NCBI GenBank assembly: GCA_035236585.1
Contig: CP141126.1
Span: forward strand, 15,079,001 to 15,143,000
Reading direction: 5' to 3'
Source of the DNA: Warburgia ugandensis
Lineage: Eukaryota > Streptophyta > Magnoliopsida > Canellales > Canellaceae
Length of the DNA stretch: 64,000 nt
Below, piece by piece: positions 10,551-21,494 of this stretch (the stretch's first letter is position 1; each line of letters starts with the position of its first letter). Position numbers and translations under genes: made by a program. Under the pieces are notes generated by a model. That model did not search any database. It was given only the letters and a program-made list of their open reading frames with translations, and was not told the DNA's origin.

Positions 10551-13115
10551 AACAAATGATTATATGAATGACTCAAAAAAGAAGAAGGATGAAAGAGAGA
10601 ATTATTATGGAGCAAACGCGACCGGAAAATTTGTTTGGGATTCATGAGGACTATGAAGCTGTTGAGGGAGATGTTGACACTGATAGTAGGAGACAGGCTG
10701 GTGGTGGTAATGGCCCAGGCCCTAATGGGTTTGTTATAGGGAGCAGCAAGAAGTCTAGAAGTGGAGCGAGTGGAATAAAGAGACATCTTGATATTCACTT
10801 TGCCCCTAATCCCAAGAGGACTCTTTTCCATCAAACAACAATAAATAATGCATATAAGGAACTCAGAACTAGAGCATGTGATTATATTGCAAGTTGGTTT
10901 TATGAGAATAACGTTGCCTTCAATGCCACTCAGTGTCAATCATTTTAGACCATATTTGAGGTTGCTGCACAGCATGGTCCAAGTAAATGCTTTTCTTTTA
11001 TTTTTCTTTGTATATTAGTACTTTTTATGCATGTTTTTAAGTTAAGAATATCTAACTTGTGTTTTTTCCTATCTTAAGGTTTCAAGGCACTAACTTGTGT
11101 TTTTTCCTATCTTAAGGTTTCAAGGCACCCTCATACCATGAGTTGAGGGTGCCTCTTCTTAAAAAGCAAGTTACAAGGACAAATGAATTTATGCAAGAGT
11201 GCAGAAAAGATTGGGCAGATATGCGTGCCTTATAGTGTCAGATTGGTGGACTGATGGCAAGGGTTGCATCTTAAACAATTTCTCAGTAAGCTGTCGAACT
11301 AGGACAGTTTTCCTAAAATCAATTGATGGATCTGAGCATGTAAAGAGCTCAAATTTGATCGTTAAATGTTGGATGATGTCATAGATGACATTAGAGAGGA
11401 AAATATTGTCCAGGTAATCCCTCCTCTTAACCTCTGTTAAGTTTTCGTTAAGAAATTTCATATTTAAAGTTTGAATATTTACTCTTGAATTCCATTACCT
11501 ATTACATGTGTCATCGCTGCATAATGCATCAAATTATATAGTTATAGGAAGATGCTTACAAATAAGAAGGATGCATCTATTTTGATGCGTCCTTCTTATA
11601 ACTACATAAGAAGGATGCACACTGTGTTGATTTGATGTTGGAGGATATTGGCAAATTGCCAAAAGTAGATCATGTTATGAAGCAAGCAAAGGCAATGATT
11701 GTTTTCATATACAAATACACCCATGTCCTTCATTTGCTAAGAACAATGACCAAGCAAAGAGAATTGGTCAAGTCCGCAATCACTGCTTCGCTACAAACTT
11801 CTTAAGTTTAGAAAGTATCTACAATATGAGAGCGGAATTGAAGGAGATGTTTCACTATCGCATGGAACAATAGCAAATAGAGCAATACGCTAATCATTCA
11901 AAGAGTGCAGAACATTATTACCATAGCTCTTGAAACAATATTTTATTTTGTTTGAAAATAATGGCACCACTTGTAGAGGTGTTGAGGCTAGTGGATATCA
12001 GAAGAGAAGCTTGCAATGGGCTATATTTACAAGGCCATCACAAGAGCCAAGAAAAGATTAGGGCAAATCTCAAAGATAATAAGCGACATGTGCTACCCAA
12101 ATTTGTAGCATTGTAGATAATAGATGGACGAATTAGTTTTGTCAACCCTCGCATGCAACTAGTTATTATCTTAACCCCGCATTTTATTACGATGCAAGGA
12201 AGATGTTGAGGCCGATAGATTTATCAAACAAGGCTTATTTGATACCATCAATACCCGATCTACAAATCAGATGATGCAAATAAGGTGATTGACGAGTGCC
12301 AGGCCCATATAAACTTGTGGCAGTGCTTATTCGCGAATGACTTGGCTAAATTGAAAAGAAAGACAATGGCTTCTGTAAGTCTTACAATTCCAAATCTTTT
12401 ATTTTGAGTCTAAAATTTCTTTAATTTATGTTTTTTAATTCATTGTTATTTAACTTTGTAAGCAAGCTAGTGAGTTACTTTTAGAACCGAATGACCAATT
12501 CTTCAAAACTTGCTATTAAAGTCCTCTCCCAAACCCGTAGTGCATCTCCTTATGAGCTAGCATTAGAGTGTTTTTGAGAATTTAAGTGTTACTTACTTTA
12601 CTAATTTATAGATCATTCAACAATATAATTTGACATTTTGTTACAGCTTCACACAAAGAAGAAAAATAGAATGCAAGCAAAAACATTGAACGATCTCGGG
12701 TATACGTTCAATATAATCATCTCGCCATCCACATGAAGATCATTTAAGATAGCAAACATATACAAATCCTACTGTATTGAGAGAGGCCGATGAAAGTGAC
12801 GAGTGAATCATTGAAGCTTGGTTCATCCAGATGATAACCTCATGGGGTGACGTTAAGCGTGCTATTGGATCTAGTTCACATGTTGCTCCTCCCACTAGGA
12901 GTATCAAAGGCAAAAGGAGACAGAGCTAGAGCCGAGGAACATGTCTCGCTTACTTGCGTAACTAGAGGAGGAAATTGGTTCTCGAGGAGGACACCGAGGA
13001 GTAGCAAGGTCGAGGTAGTGGTCCTGCTGGATATGTTGATAAGGATTATGATAGCTCTAATAATAATTTGAACCTTGAGTATGAAGATGCCTTCAGAGAT
13101 GACTGAAGTGAGTAG
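10551..13115 (+). mobile_element. hAT transposon copy A, decayed, BED end missing
   Basis: This is a relic of a DUF659-type hAT transposase gene, collinear with copy B at 53.7-56.4 kb. Blocks seen in order: NLFGIHED (10620s), a linker ending FHQTTINNAYKELRTRACDYIASWFYENNVAFNATQCQSF (about 10820-10947), the SDWWTDGKG block with the first catalytic Asp (about 11240), SIDGSEHVKSS, a block matching MAPLVEVLRLVD (about 11960), the C-terminal dimerisation region (about 12480-12580) and a charged tail to about 13.1 kb. The N-terminal BED zinc finger and both ends are missing; the left side is replaced by an RTE tail. Many stops and frameshifts show it is dead, and it is more diverged than copy B. 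An intron 3' splice region is duplicated (11053-11128). Confidence 0.85.
11053..11128 (+). repeat. Perfect 38-bp tandem duplication over a splice site
   Basis: Two identical adjacent 38-bp units (11053-11090 and 11091-11128) run from TAACTTGTG to TTCAAGGCAC. Each contains the polypyrimidine stretch, the AG of an ancestral transposase intron and the first exon bases. Their identity inside otherwise decayed sequence suggests a recent slippage or unequal-exchange event. Confidence 0.9.
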
Positions 13116-15480
13116 TCTTAAACTCTTAAAAGTTATTTTACTTGATTGATTATGCTTATATATTATTTTGTTCATAAAAAATTGCATGTTTGGATAATAT
13201 TTCATCATAGAATTATGTTTCTATGTTTTCATACTTCTTTAGGATTTTTGGCTATTTTTAATTATTAAATATGTAATTTTGTTTCTAGCAATTCGTGCAC
13301 GCCTAGTGCTCCTTGCTCTAACTACATAGTTAGGGACAATACCTAAGGATGTTTTATTATGTGCATGAGTACATTGATGCAAATTTACATTGACTCATAT
13401 TTGTGATCTTAGTTATACCAACTAAGTATATTCTCCTATACTCACCCCACCAACTCCACGTATAAACAAGAAGAGAGGCAAGGGAGATGAGGCAAGGAGC
13501 CTCCGAGTGATTAAGGAGGGTATTGGCAATGTAGGTTTGTACTGATGTTTCTATTCATTTTATAAATGTTGTGAAATGACTAAGTGGTTATGTAACTCGT
13601 GATGGTTAGTTTAGATATGTATGAATATGCTCAAAACGTGTTGTACCGTGGATTGTAACTCAGACAAAATTCCAAAAAATGATAAGTTTTAACTTGTTAT
13701 ATTTTGAACATAAGTGTTTGGTTTCGTAACTCGTGTTTTGAGCAATAAGATGACACTCTAGGGTATTAGGAAAGTCTTTTTAAAGAAAAATGTTTCCACT
13801 ATTTGTTTTCTAAAAGGAATTTTAAAATAATAATCCCGCCTTTTCGAAAATAATTCCAAAAAGGTATTTAAAAACCTGAATTGTCACATTCCTTGAAATG
13901 ATGCTATGCAATATGGTTTTGGAAGAAGGTTTAAGGTTTGGCTATTAATGCATGCCACTATGAATGCATTCATGATGGAGGGGCTTCAGATTGAATGATG
14001 CAAAAGCTATGTTAAAACATGAATAAAGGAATGTTGATTGGCACAAATGAATGATTTTGGTTTTGTGCATGATTCAAGAAAGCATAGTGGCGACGATAGT
14101 TACCTAGTGGTGATGGTAGGCGCACTACAAGCATAGTTGTCTTGGTCAATATGGACATATGCTAACATGTCACTCACTCTCAAGAGTTTAGATTGGTAGG
14201 ACTATATGCCATTTTCAACTGATGCCCCGATGGTAGGACTATATGCCGCTATGACCTTGGACTGTATACATGGACTTGACTAATGAGTTAAACTAGTGAT
14301 TTGCAATGCAGTTTAAATCCCACGGCTTGTTGGAGTCAGGGGTTGGACTATCTGGAGGCAAGATGACACTGATGATGATTTTATCGATTGAATTTTCATC
14401 TCTTATCTTACCACATTTGTCAATACATTTATTGATGATTTCACTAGAGATATTACATCATATTGATTTCCATGACTAAAGATTCATTTCGGAATTTGAG
14501 ATGAGATTGGTTTTTGCATAAATGACCATCTACAATTGCATTTGGTTACATGTTATAATGAGAATGCATAAAGTAACATTGGAAAACCATGCTTATACTC
14601 ATGCTGATGTAAACACTTAGTATGACCACATATATACATTTATTCATGATTTCAAACCTGTGAAATTTCTTGATAATCCAAGATTTAGATGTATTTGTGG
14701 TGTAATAAAACCTTATAATGTTGGAAGCTTAGTTTCAATTACTAGCAGATCTTCTACTAGCTTACAAGATAGACACTTTGGACATGTATAATACATTGAA
14801 AACATGATTCATTTAGACTATACTACAAGCATTACTTGGATATCATGTTTTCAAAATGGCCTAGGTTGCATTTGAGTTTTCATGCATGAGTGGTTGTGCA
14901 CACCCCACTACACCAACATTTTTTAGGTGAGTTCAGGCAGGATTAGCGCTAGAGACAAAGGGAAAGGGAAGGAGGTTAACAACTGATTCTAGAGATGTAT
15001 ATTACACAGTTAGATTTGAATTGTAGTAGGTTGTTGAAAACTTTATGTACTTCTTTGGAGACTTTAATGGATGAATGTCTAAGACTAATAGACTGTAAAT
15101 ATTTTCATGGTTTTGGTCTCTGATGTTTATGGCATGAAGAGCAGTTTACCTTATTTACTCTGATAAGTTTACATATACATGAAGATTTAAGGAAATGGCT
15201 TGGCTTGAAGATGGGATTTATGGCATGATGAGCACTTTACCTTATTTACTCTTATAAGTTCACATATATATGAAGATTTAAGGAAATGGCTTGGCTTGAA
15301 GATGGGGTTTGCAAAAAGTACTTATATAATATGATTTTGAAATCTAAGCCTCAAACAAAAGATTTTTCCAAAGTAAATCCGTTGCTTCTAATAAAAAGAA
15401 CTTTTCCAAAGATTATTTCTGAAAAAACCATGTCGTGACACTAAGATTAATAAGAATGCATTTCCAGACAATCTCAAACC
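13116..15480. other. Gene-free stretch, possible gypsy-like remnant
   Basis: No host gene is seen. Runs such as CCGCCTTTTCGAAAATAATTCC (13.83 kb), AACCTGAATTGTCACATTCC (13.88 kb), GGTAGGACTATATGCC twice (14.19-14.25 kb) and CCATGTCGTGACAC (15.43 kb) resemble LTR or leader parts of plant gypsy elements. I cannot mark terminal repeats or internal genes, so this is an unclassified old repeat. Confidence 0.3.
15125..15306 (+). repeat. Tandem duplication, 91-bp unit x2
   Basis: The units 15125-15215 and 15216-15306 share TTTATGGCATGA, TTTACCTTATTTACTC and AAGGAAATGGCTTGGCTTGAAGATGGG with about 10 differences. It lies inside the possible gypsy-like remnant and may be part of it. Confidence 0.85.
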
Positions 15481-16411
15481 TAAGAGCCCCTCCCAGACAA
15501 TCTTTAACATTGAGTGTGCTTAAAATTTTCATTTATAAGGCCACATGACAGTGTCAGCCAGCATATATCAGAAGCAAGGAATTTCAACAGCAGTTGACTA
15601 CGAACTAAAATTATCACTACTTCAGAAAACATTTAACAAGGAATGGTAAAGAATCTATGCTTGCAAGATGCAGTCAAATTTCATTAACAAGAAAACAATT
15701 GCTGAAATAAATAACTTTTGCAGTTTTCTATACTAACAATCTCCAGAGATTGCTTTGGAGTCAGACCCTTGCTCAACCCTTTCTGAACCAGAACCTGCTT
15801 GGTGGGAGGGTGGCTTGGTATTGGAAATGTCCCTAATTCCCCATGGCAATCCATATTGGCTTAGCATAATATCACTCAGATACCACTTTTTGCCCCCACT
15901 TTAGCCAATTAGCCTTTATTAGTATACTCAATATGCCCGAGGAATGATCACAATCTGTTGAACATTGTTTATCAGGTCTTGCTCTGTAATCTGGTTTGAT
16001 CTTATAGTCCAAACAACCCTGTAACATGACGTATCTGAGCCCAGAAATACGCAGACAATTTCATGAACAAGACAACAATTGCTGAAATAAATGATTTTGA
16101 AGCTCTCTCTACTAATACCCAAATAATATGACCAAACTAAAAGATAAACAATCTAGCTGAAATATTGAGTCTTAAATGATCAATGAGAAAAAATTTCAAA
16201 GGCAAAAATCTCTCAAGAGAAAGATACAAGAAGGCTACTGACCGTCCCCTTAGTCAACACTTGGGAAAGCTGCCCACAGGCTTACAATGTGCAGTTTGTG
16301 AGGCTAGAGGCATGGTAGATGCAGTTTACCTGCCCATAGCAGACCCTATAAGCTTTGTGGTGTTCACAACTCTGGTTAGCCTTCCAGGGGCACAGCCAAA
16401 GAATCCTTTAG
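15481..16411. other. 3' flank of the PPR gene, with a dispersed repeat pair
   Basis: No coding exon is seen. Two direct copies of a ~60-bp segment (15677-15738 and 16057-16118; both contain CAATTGCTGAAATAAATRA) lie 380 bp apart, perhaps from an old segmental duplication. The last few hundred bases before 16412 are the likely PPR 3' UTR on the minus strand. Confidence 0.45.
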
Positions 16412-18058
16412 TTAAGCAGCCACTGGAACATCCATAGTTTTCTTCAGTGAGAAACCCTGCCTTGAAGATGCTAAATTGAGGTCCAATTCCTTAGTTGACA
16501 CAGTTAACATGATATGATTCGCTTCATTAGGCATCCCAGCCTTCAAAAGGCAAGATATAAAGGTGCTCACAGTAATAGAATCTGGGGCACATCCAATACT
16601 TAACATTTTATGGAAAAGCCTAATAGCTTCCTGCATTCTCCCTTTCATACAATGTCCAATAATCAAAATAGTAAATGTCAATTTATCAGGAATGCAACTC
16701 ATTTCCTGCATTTCCGCCACAATTAGATTAGCCTCATCAACATTACCTGCCTTACAGAACCCGTCAATTACAGGATTATACATAAATGGTCGAGGGACAA
16801 TATCTGTGGACTTTAATTGCTTCAAAAGATCGCGCGCCTCTTCAAATCTGTTTTCTTTACAAAGTGCATTAATGACAATGGCAAATGTATACACATTAGG
16901 GAAAAGATTTCTTCTGCTCATTTCATGCCAAATCTTCATACCATCATCCACCTGCCCACTTCTGCAGTAACCATCGATTAAGGAGGTAAAAGTTACAACA
17001 TCAGGAGAACATCCCTGAGCAATCATCCTCTCATATATAGACACTGCCAAAGTCAGCTCACCAGCCTTACCATAACCATCAATAAGCACATTGTAAGTAA
17101 TCAAACTGGGTCTAATTGCTAAACCAAGCATTTCCTGAAAAACACATGAAGCCTCTTCCATTCTACCCGTCCTGCAATATCCCGATATAATGGACGTGTA
17201 GGTGACAACATCTGGTGAGCATACTCCTTCAGACCTAATTTTCTTCAACACCTCGTAGCCTCTATCCACCTCATTAGCCCTGCATAATCCACCCAGGAGA
17301 GTGTTATAAGTGATGATATCTGGAGAACATCCATAACTTTCCATGTCTTCAACAAACTCGAATGCCCGAGTAACATCCCCTAATCTGCACAAACCTCTGA
17401 TAATAATATTGAATGTGTAATTATCCGGAGCAAAATATAAGCCCATACCCTCACTAAGGAATCGAACTGCCTCATTAACTTGGTTCTTTCTCACCAAGAG
17501 ATTCAACAGACTATTTATTGTAACTGTTTCCACCCTACATTTGTATTTATGAGCTTGAACAACTAAACTCATAGCAATCTCAAACTTACTCGCTTGCGCA
17601 CAAGAAGAAACCACAAACCCTAGAATCGAATTACCAGGCGAATGCCCGTCACTCCTCATACAATCAAGAACCACTTTTGCTTCTTCATGTAGCCCCATAC
17701 CACAAAGAGTTCTAACTAGAAAACAGTAAGTACCAATCGAAAGATTGAGTTCCAAGTTTGCTCTAGTAAATTCGAAGAATTTCAAAGCTAGTTTCGGATT
17801 GTTGAAGCGTTTAATGGCAATGTGAGCGATGGAAGGGCTCAAGTTGTGACGGAAAAAACCCAATCCAATTTCATCAGATCGAAATTGTGAAAACAGAGTA
17901 GATATGACTTTGGCAATCCAAGCTTCGGGGTTTTGGCTCCATATTACCTCTGCATCAACGGCTAGAGTTGAACGAGAGGTTGAAAGAGCGCGGCGATCGT
18001 GCAAGCAAGCGATGAAACGTCGGTGGTTGCTAGGATGCAGCGATCTCTGGAGAAGCAT
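16412..18058 (-). CDS. P-class pentatricopeptide repeat (PPR) protein
   Basis: An intact single-exon gene of 548 residues. P-class PPR proteins bind single-stranded organelle RNA and stabilise it, splice it or help its translation. The N-terminus (about residues 1-35: Met, Arg/Ser/Leu-rich, few acids, ALSTSRS) looks like a mitochondrial or plastid transit peptide. About 12 repeats of 35 residues run from residue ~108 to ~522. The best ones read like VVTYTSIISGYCRTGRMEEA, LITYNVLIDGYGKAGELTLA and VVTFTSLIDGYCRSGQVDDG. One repeat has 36 residues (GVCSPD). There is no E, DYW or SMR domain, so no C-terminal editing domain. The sequence resembles the Arabidopsis At2g06000-type protein, but I name that only tentatively from memory. 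Plant PPR genes are usually intronless, as here. The start is the first ATG before the transit-like segment. No damage is seen. Confidence 0.93.
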   Translation of the reverse strand: MLLQRSLHPSNHRRFIACLHDRRALSTSRSTLAVDAEVIWSQNPEAWIAKVISTLFSQFRSDEIGLGFFRHNLSPSIAHIAIKRFNNPKLALKFFEFTRANLELNLSIGTYCFLVRTLCGMGLHEEAKVVLDCMRSDGHSPGNSILGFVVSSCAQASKFEIAMSLVVQAHKYKCRVETVTINSLLNLLVRKNQVNEAVRFLSEGMGLYFAPDNYTFNIIIRGLCRLGDVTRAFEFVEDMESYGCSPDIITYNTLLGGLCRANEVDRGYEVLKKIRSEGVCSPDVVTYTSIISGYCRTGRMEEASCVFQEMLGLAIRPSLITYNVLIDGYGKAGELTLAVSIYERMIAQGCSPDVVTFTSLIDGYCRSGQVDDGMKIWHEMSRRNLFPNVYTFAIVINALCKENRFEEARDLLKQLKSTDIVPRPFMYNPVIDGFCKAGNVDEANLIVAEMQEMSCIPDKLTFTILIIGHCMKGRMQEAIRLFHKMLSIGCAPDSITVSTFISCLLKAGMPNEANHIMLTVSTKELDLNLASSRQGFSLKKTMDVPVAA

Positions 18059-18525
18059 TTAAGACGTGGAAAGTTGGGAGAACTCTGGAGATGAAAAGAC
18101 AGTTCATTTGAGAGAGGACTCTGTTACTGGAATGGAGAAAACCTGGTAAAGCATTTTGGTGTACAATGGTATTCGGTATATGCCCTAGTTTCTGCTCTGG
18201 ATGTTTCCTCATGGCGATGGTGGAGGAACTGCTGAACGCGGCATAGCAGAAACCCTCAGAAAAGCCGGTCTATATATGTATGGGTAGAATTGCTGGAAGG
18301 AAGGAAGAAAGAGCGAGAGTGAAAGCTTTTCCAAGAGCCGTTTTGGCTGCAGGGAGCAAGAGGAGAAGATGTAGACCAAGCCCTACGCAAAATGAACCCT
18401 GGACTCTGCTACAAATAAAATGGGCCACCATAACAACGGAGCCCCACCCACTAGTACATCGAACCTTGATTGAACGACAGTCCAGCCCATACCTGGCTTG
18501 CTTCAGACGTGGGCTAGGTCTGTCT
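18059..18525 (-). promoter_or_regulatory. PPR 5' flank
   Basis: The region upstream of the PPR start on the minus strand holds short out-of-frame ATGs, an AGCCCA (TGGGCT on the sense strand) at 18484-18489 and a TGGGCCA at 18421 on the plus strand. Such TGGGCY motifs are common in promoters of organelle-targeted plant genes. An Au SINE lies just beyond, at 18526. No TATA box could be assigned firmly. Confidence 0.35.
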
Positions 18526-18707
18526 AAAGGGGCAGCCCCGGTGCACATAGCTCCTACCTATGCGGGGTCCGGAGAAGGGGCAGACAACAAGGGCCTATAG
18601 TAGGCAGCCTTATCTTGCATTTTGTAAGAGACTGATTCCACGCCTTGAACCCGTAACCTCAAGGTCACATAATGACAACTTTTACCATTGCGCCAAGGCT
18701 CTCCTTC
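18526..18707 (-). mobile_element. Au SINE copy 1
   Basis: A full-length Au SINE (tRNA-derived plant SINE). The head GGAGAGCCTTGGCGCAATGG carries the A-box side; the B-box region follows (TGACCTTGAGGT, GGGTTCAAGG-like), then TACTATAGGCCCTTGT and a GCCCCTTTAGA-like 3' end. It is flanked by a 14-bp direct repeat GGCTAGGTCTGTCT / GGCTAGGTCCGTCT (18512-18525 and 18714-18727, one mismatch); the few bases between 18708 and 18713 are unexplained. Confidence 0.92.
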
Positions 18708-18727
18708 TGTGCAGGCTAGGTCCGTCT

Positions 18728-19535
18728 GATTAATTAATATCTCATCCAGTTGCAGGAGGAAAAATGACAAGTTCATTTGCTTGCTCAAGTAAGCAATCCA
18801 ATTTTTGGGACCTGCATCTGCCTTGATAGCATGATCCATTATCTAATCTAGCTAATAAGGACAAGCCAGTTGACATTGATTTTTTCTTGATTGGACATTC
18901 CTAAACCTTTTGATCAGATAGCCTAGTTTAAGTTTTTGCCAATAAAATGTGAACTATTGGTCTTTGGTGTAAAATTTATTGGTATTTATCTATACATGAA
19001 TTTTTTATGTGAGCCCAGAAAATGTACTTCTTCCTTGGTAGTTGTACATGGTCAGCTTGTGCTTATTTTACTCTAAGGAATGGAGAAGAATGGAGATGAG
19101 CTCCGTAGATTAGAGAAAATGCAAAGCCAGTTGAAGGGCAAAAACTAACTCTTCTTGACAAAGGAGGTCGTAAGTGAACCTTGCAGGCATCACCACACTT
19201 CATTACCGATGCGAAACACCAAGCATAACTCATGGAGGCAAGGTAGTAGTTTTTATCATCTCATCTCTGGGAGTTATATTTACCCATCTCATGATTTCTT
19301 CAGGCAATACCTAATTCGTACGAGATTATCACCTGTCCAGACACAGATATCACCCAGCATGAGTGAGAAAATTGGCATATAAGAAGATGCCTTCGGATTT
19401 CCTCTTCGGTATACTTGGGCTCATTAACTCCTAGATGTAGCACCTCAAAAGGGAAAACCACTAAAAGAAACCTCTACACGCGCCTTAAATGCAGAGAAAT
19501 GAAGGATAACTTCTTTTCCTTATGGAGCATCAAAT
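18728..19535. other. Gene-free spacer between SINEs
   Basis: Nothing coding is recognised. The short frame at 19155-19382 has no known match. The composition is ordinary AT-rich intergenic DNA. Confidence 0.45.
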
Positions 19536-19711
19536 AAAATTCACGAAGCTCTCGCCTATGCAGGGTTTTGAAAAGAGACGGACCACAAGGGCCTAAAATA
19601 CACAGCCTTATCTTGCATTTGTAAGAAGCTGTTTCCACGCCTTGAACCTATGAACTCAAGGTCACACGACAATAACTTTTACCATTGCGCCAAGGCTCCC
19701 ATTCTTTTATC
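19536..19711 (-). mobile_element. Au SINE copy 2, 3'-shortened
   Basis: The Au head and body are clear on the minus strand (GGGAGCCTTGGCGCAATGG down to GGCGAGAGCTTCGTG), but the 3' GCACCGGGCTGCCC end is missing. A weak flanking repeat (GAGCATCAAAT at 19525, GAGCATTGAAT at 19712) may be the decayed target duplication. It is more diverged than its neighbours. Confidence 0.88.
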
Positions 19712-19977
19712 GAGCATTGAATCCCGACAATTATATGTGTGAGGGAATCGTCTTGCCAAGGACCTGGATTGTCCTCCGTTGTCCAACAAGACACTGAAGT
19801 AACTCAAGCTCCCCATTGGCACCACTTTGCCTATATAAGAAAGACATTCCTATACATTTCGGGTAGATTTTTTGGAGGGACCAGCTTCTCCTTCAATTTC
19901 TCTATGCTCTTCTTGTCTTTCTATAGGTTTCTTGTCAGCTTTTCTTCCAACTTTCCAGGTTCCATGTTGAGAAATGT

Positions 19978-20185
19978 CAAGGGCAGTCCCGTGCATGAAG
20001 CTCCCGTCTATGCGGGGTCCAAAAATGGGGCGGACCACAAGGGCCTATAATACGCAGCCTTACATTACATTTTGCAAGAGGCTGATTCCACACCTTAAAC
20101 CCATGACCTCAAGGTTACATGACGACAATTTTTACCATTGCGCGACGACAATTTTTACCGTTGCGCCAAGGCTCCCCTTCTTCTC
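19978..20185 (-). mobile_element. Au SINE copy 3, perfect 13-bp TSD
   Basis: A full Au SINE on the minus strand, flanked by the perfect 13-bp duplication TGTTGAGAAATGT (19965-19977 and 20186-20198). It carries an internal tandem duplication of ~23 bp (two CGACAATTTTTACC copies near 20121-20160), so the head is longer than normal. The perfect duplication suggests a fairly young insertion. Confidence 0.95.
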
Positions 20186-20198
20186 TGTTGAGAAATGT

Positions 20199-20955
20199 AA
20201 TCTTCAAAATGATGGGAGCCCCAAAATAACAAGTTAGCCAATGTATGAGAGAAAGATGGGCTGACGTAGAGAGACCTCTTGTAACTCATCTGGGTGCTTC
20301 TGTCTTCCCCTTCACTATATATAAAGCTTTCCTTCTTCTTTTTTTAATGTACTTTTATAGCTAATTCGTGATAGAAGTAGATTATAAAGCTGCAAATATC
20401 TTTTTGTTTGTGATTGTTTGATTGTTGATGATGACGTTGTACTCTTGGCTTGATCTAGTTTGCTCCTTTTGTTTTATATTTTTGGGTATTTATACAGGTG
20501 GGTGTAGTTGTGTAAGCCCGAGGACGTTGTGCTTGGTCCTCTACCGGAACGATCTCACCTGATGAGCACATTTGCTAAGATGGGATTAACACAAGGGCCA
20601 TTGTGTGTTGGTTTATATGTTTTTATGAAGTGTCCGGTCATTTAGTTACCGGATAAATTGCAGTTGAAAGTAGTTTTTATTGTCTGGGTTTTGACCAAAG
20701 ATTAGGTGTCTTATTCACCATCTTTTGTTACTGTTGTGCATCGGTTTGATATTCTGAGATGCACGTAAAGGTTTCACCACAAAAAATAGCCACCATACCA
20801 ATCAAGTATTCGCTCTTCGTTCTTCACAGTCCCTTCACATTTGATAAGGCATAACCAAAAATCTCCAAGTGTTCTTTAGACAATCTCAGGGCCAGCACTT
20901 CATGTCATTCCACCTATTGATCTTAAAAGACAACCAACCTGCATGGATTATCCTA
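20199..20955. other. Gene-free stretch
   Basis: No gene is recognised. A TATA-like CTATATATAAAGC (20315) followed by a T-rich segment and, 200 bp later, a GC-richer block (CCCGAGGACGTTGTGC) might be an LTR or an untranslated exon. I cannot support either. Confidence 0.35.
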
Positions 20956-21026
20956 CAGCCAAAACTCTTATCATCATCATCAAGAACTTATTCCAATTAG
21001 GGCTCGGCCCCCGCAGCCAAAACTCT
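20956..21026 (-). mobile_element. 45-bp RTE micro-insertion with 13-bp TSD
   Basis: Only the last ~45 bp of the RTE 3' end (20969-21013; minus strand GGCCGAGCCCTAATTGG... to TGATGATGATGATA) sits between two perfect copies of CAGCCAAAACTCT (20956-20968 and 21014-21026). This is an extreme 5' truncation that still shows a clean target-site duplication, which demonstrates insertion by target-primed reverse transcription. Confidence 0.9.
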
Positions 21027-21476
21027 GAAAACTTTCGGAAGTGAAAAAGTTAACTTTCTTTTTTTCTTCTGAGTTTCTTCGGAGATCCGGTAAAATTGGA
21101 GGAAACTCTCGCCAGACTTGCTGGATTGATGATTTAGATCCATCATACAGTCACGCGTACATAGACCGTAGAGACGTCTGTGCTGTACTTGGGGCCTTGG
21201 GAGTCAATCTAGTAAGAGTACTTCTACTCAGACGCTGAAAAAAATGCAGCCAGGGTATGCCCCAGATTTTGGTGATCTAAATTGTTCACCATCTTCACCC
21301 TGCACTATTTAGGCTGTATAACAAAAGTCACGCCCACCAATGGATGCTTGTACTAGCTTTTAGTTCAAATTTTCTATGAACATGATTTAAAAGAAGAAAA
21401 AAGCATGCATATAGTGGTCCAGTGGTTATGAAATTTGGTAGCTAGTTAAACTAAGGCACGAAGAATATTATGAACG
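21027..21476. other. Gene-free stretch
   Basis: No gene, RNA or repeat is recognised. A 65-residue frame at 21041-21238 has no family features. Confidence 0.4.
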
Positions 21477-21494
21477 TATTCAATGTCCCAGGTA

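Noticed and set aside
10532-10939. Minus-strand frame of 135 codons
   Set aside because: Shadow of the hAT copy A coding block on the plus strand.
12847-13208. Frames on both strands near the hAT copy A tail
   Set aside because: Decayed transposase C-terminal tail, not a separate gene.
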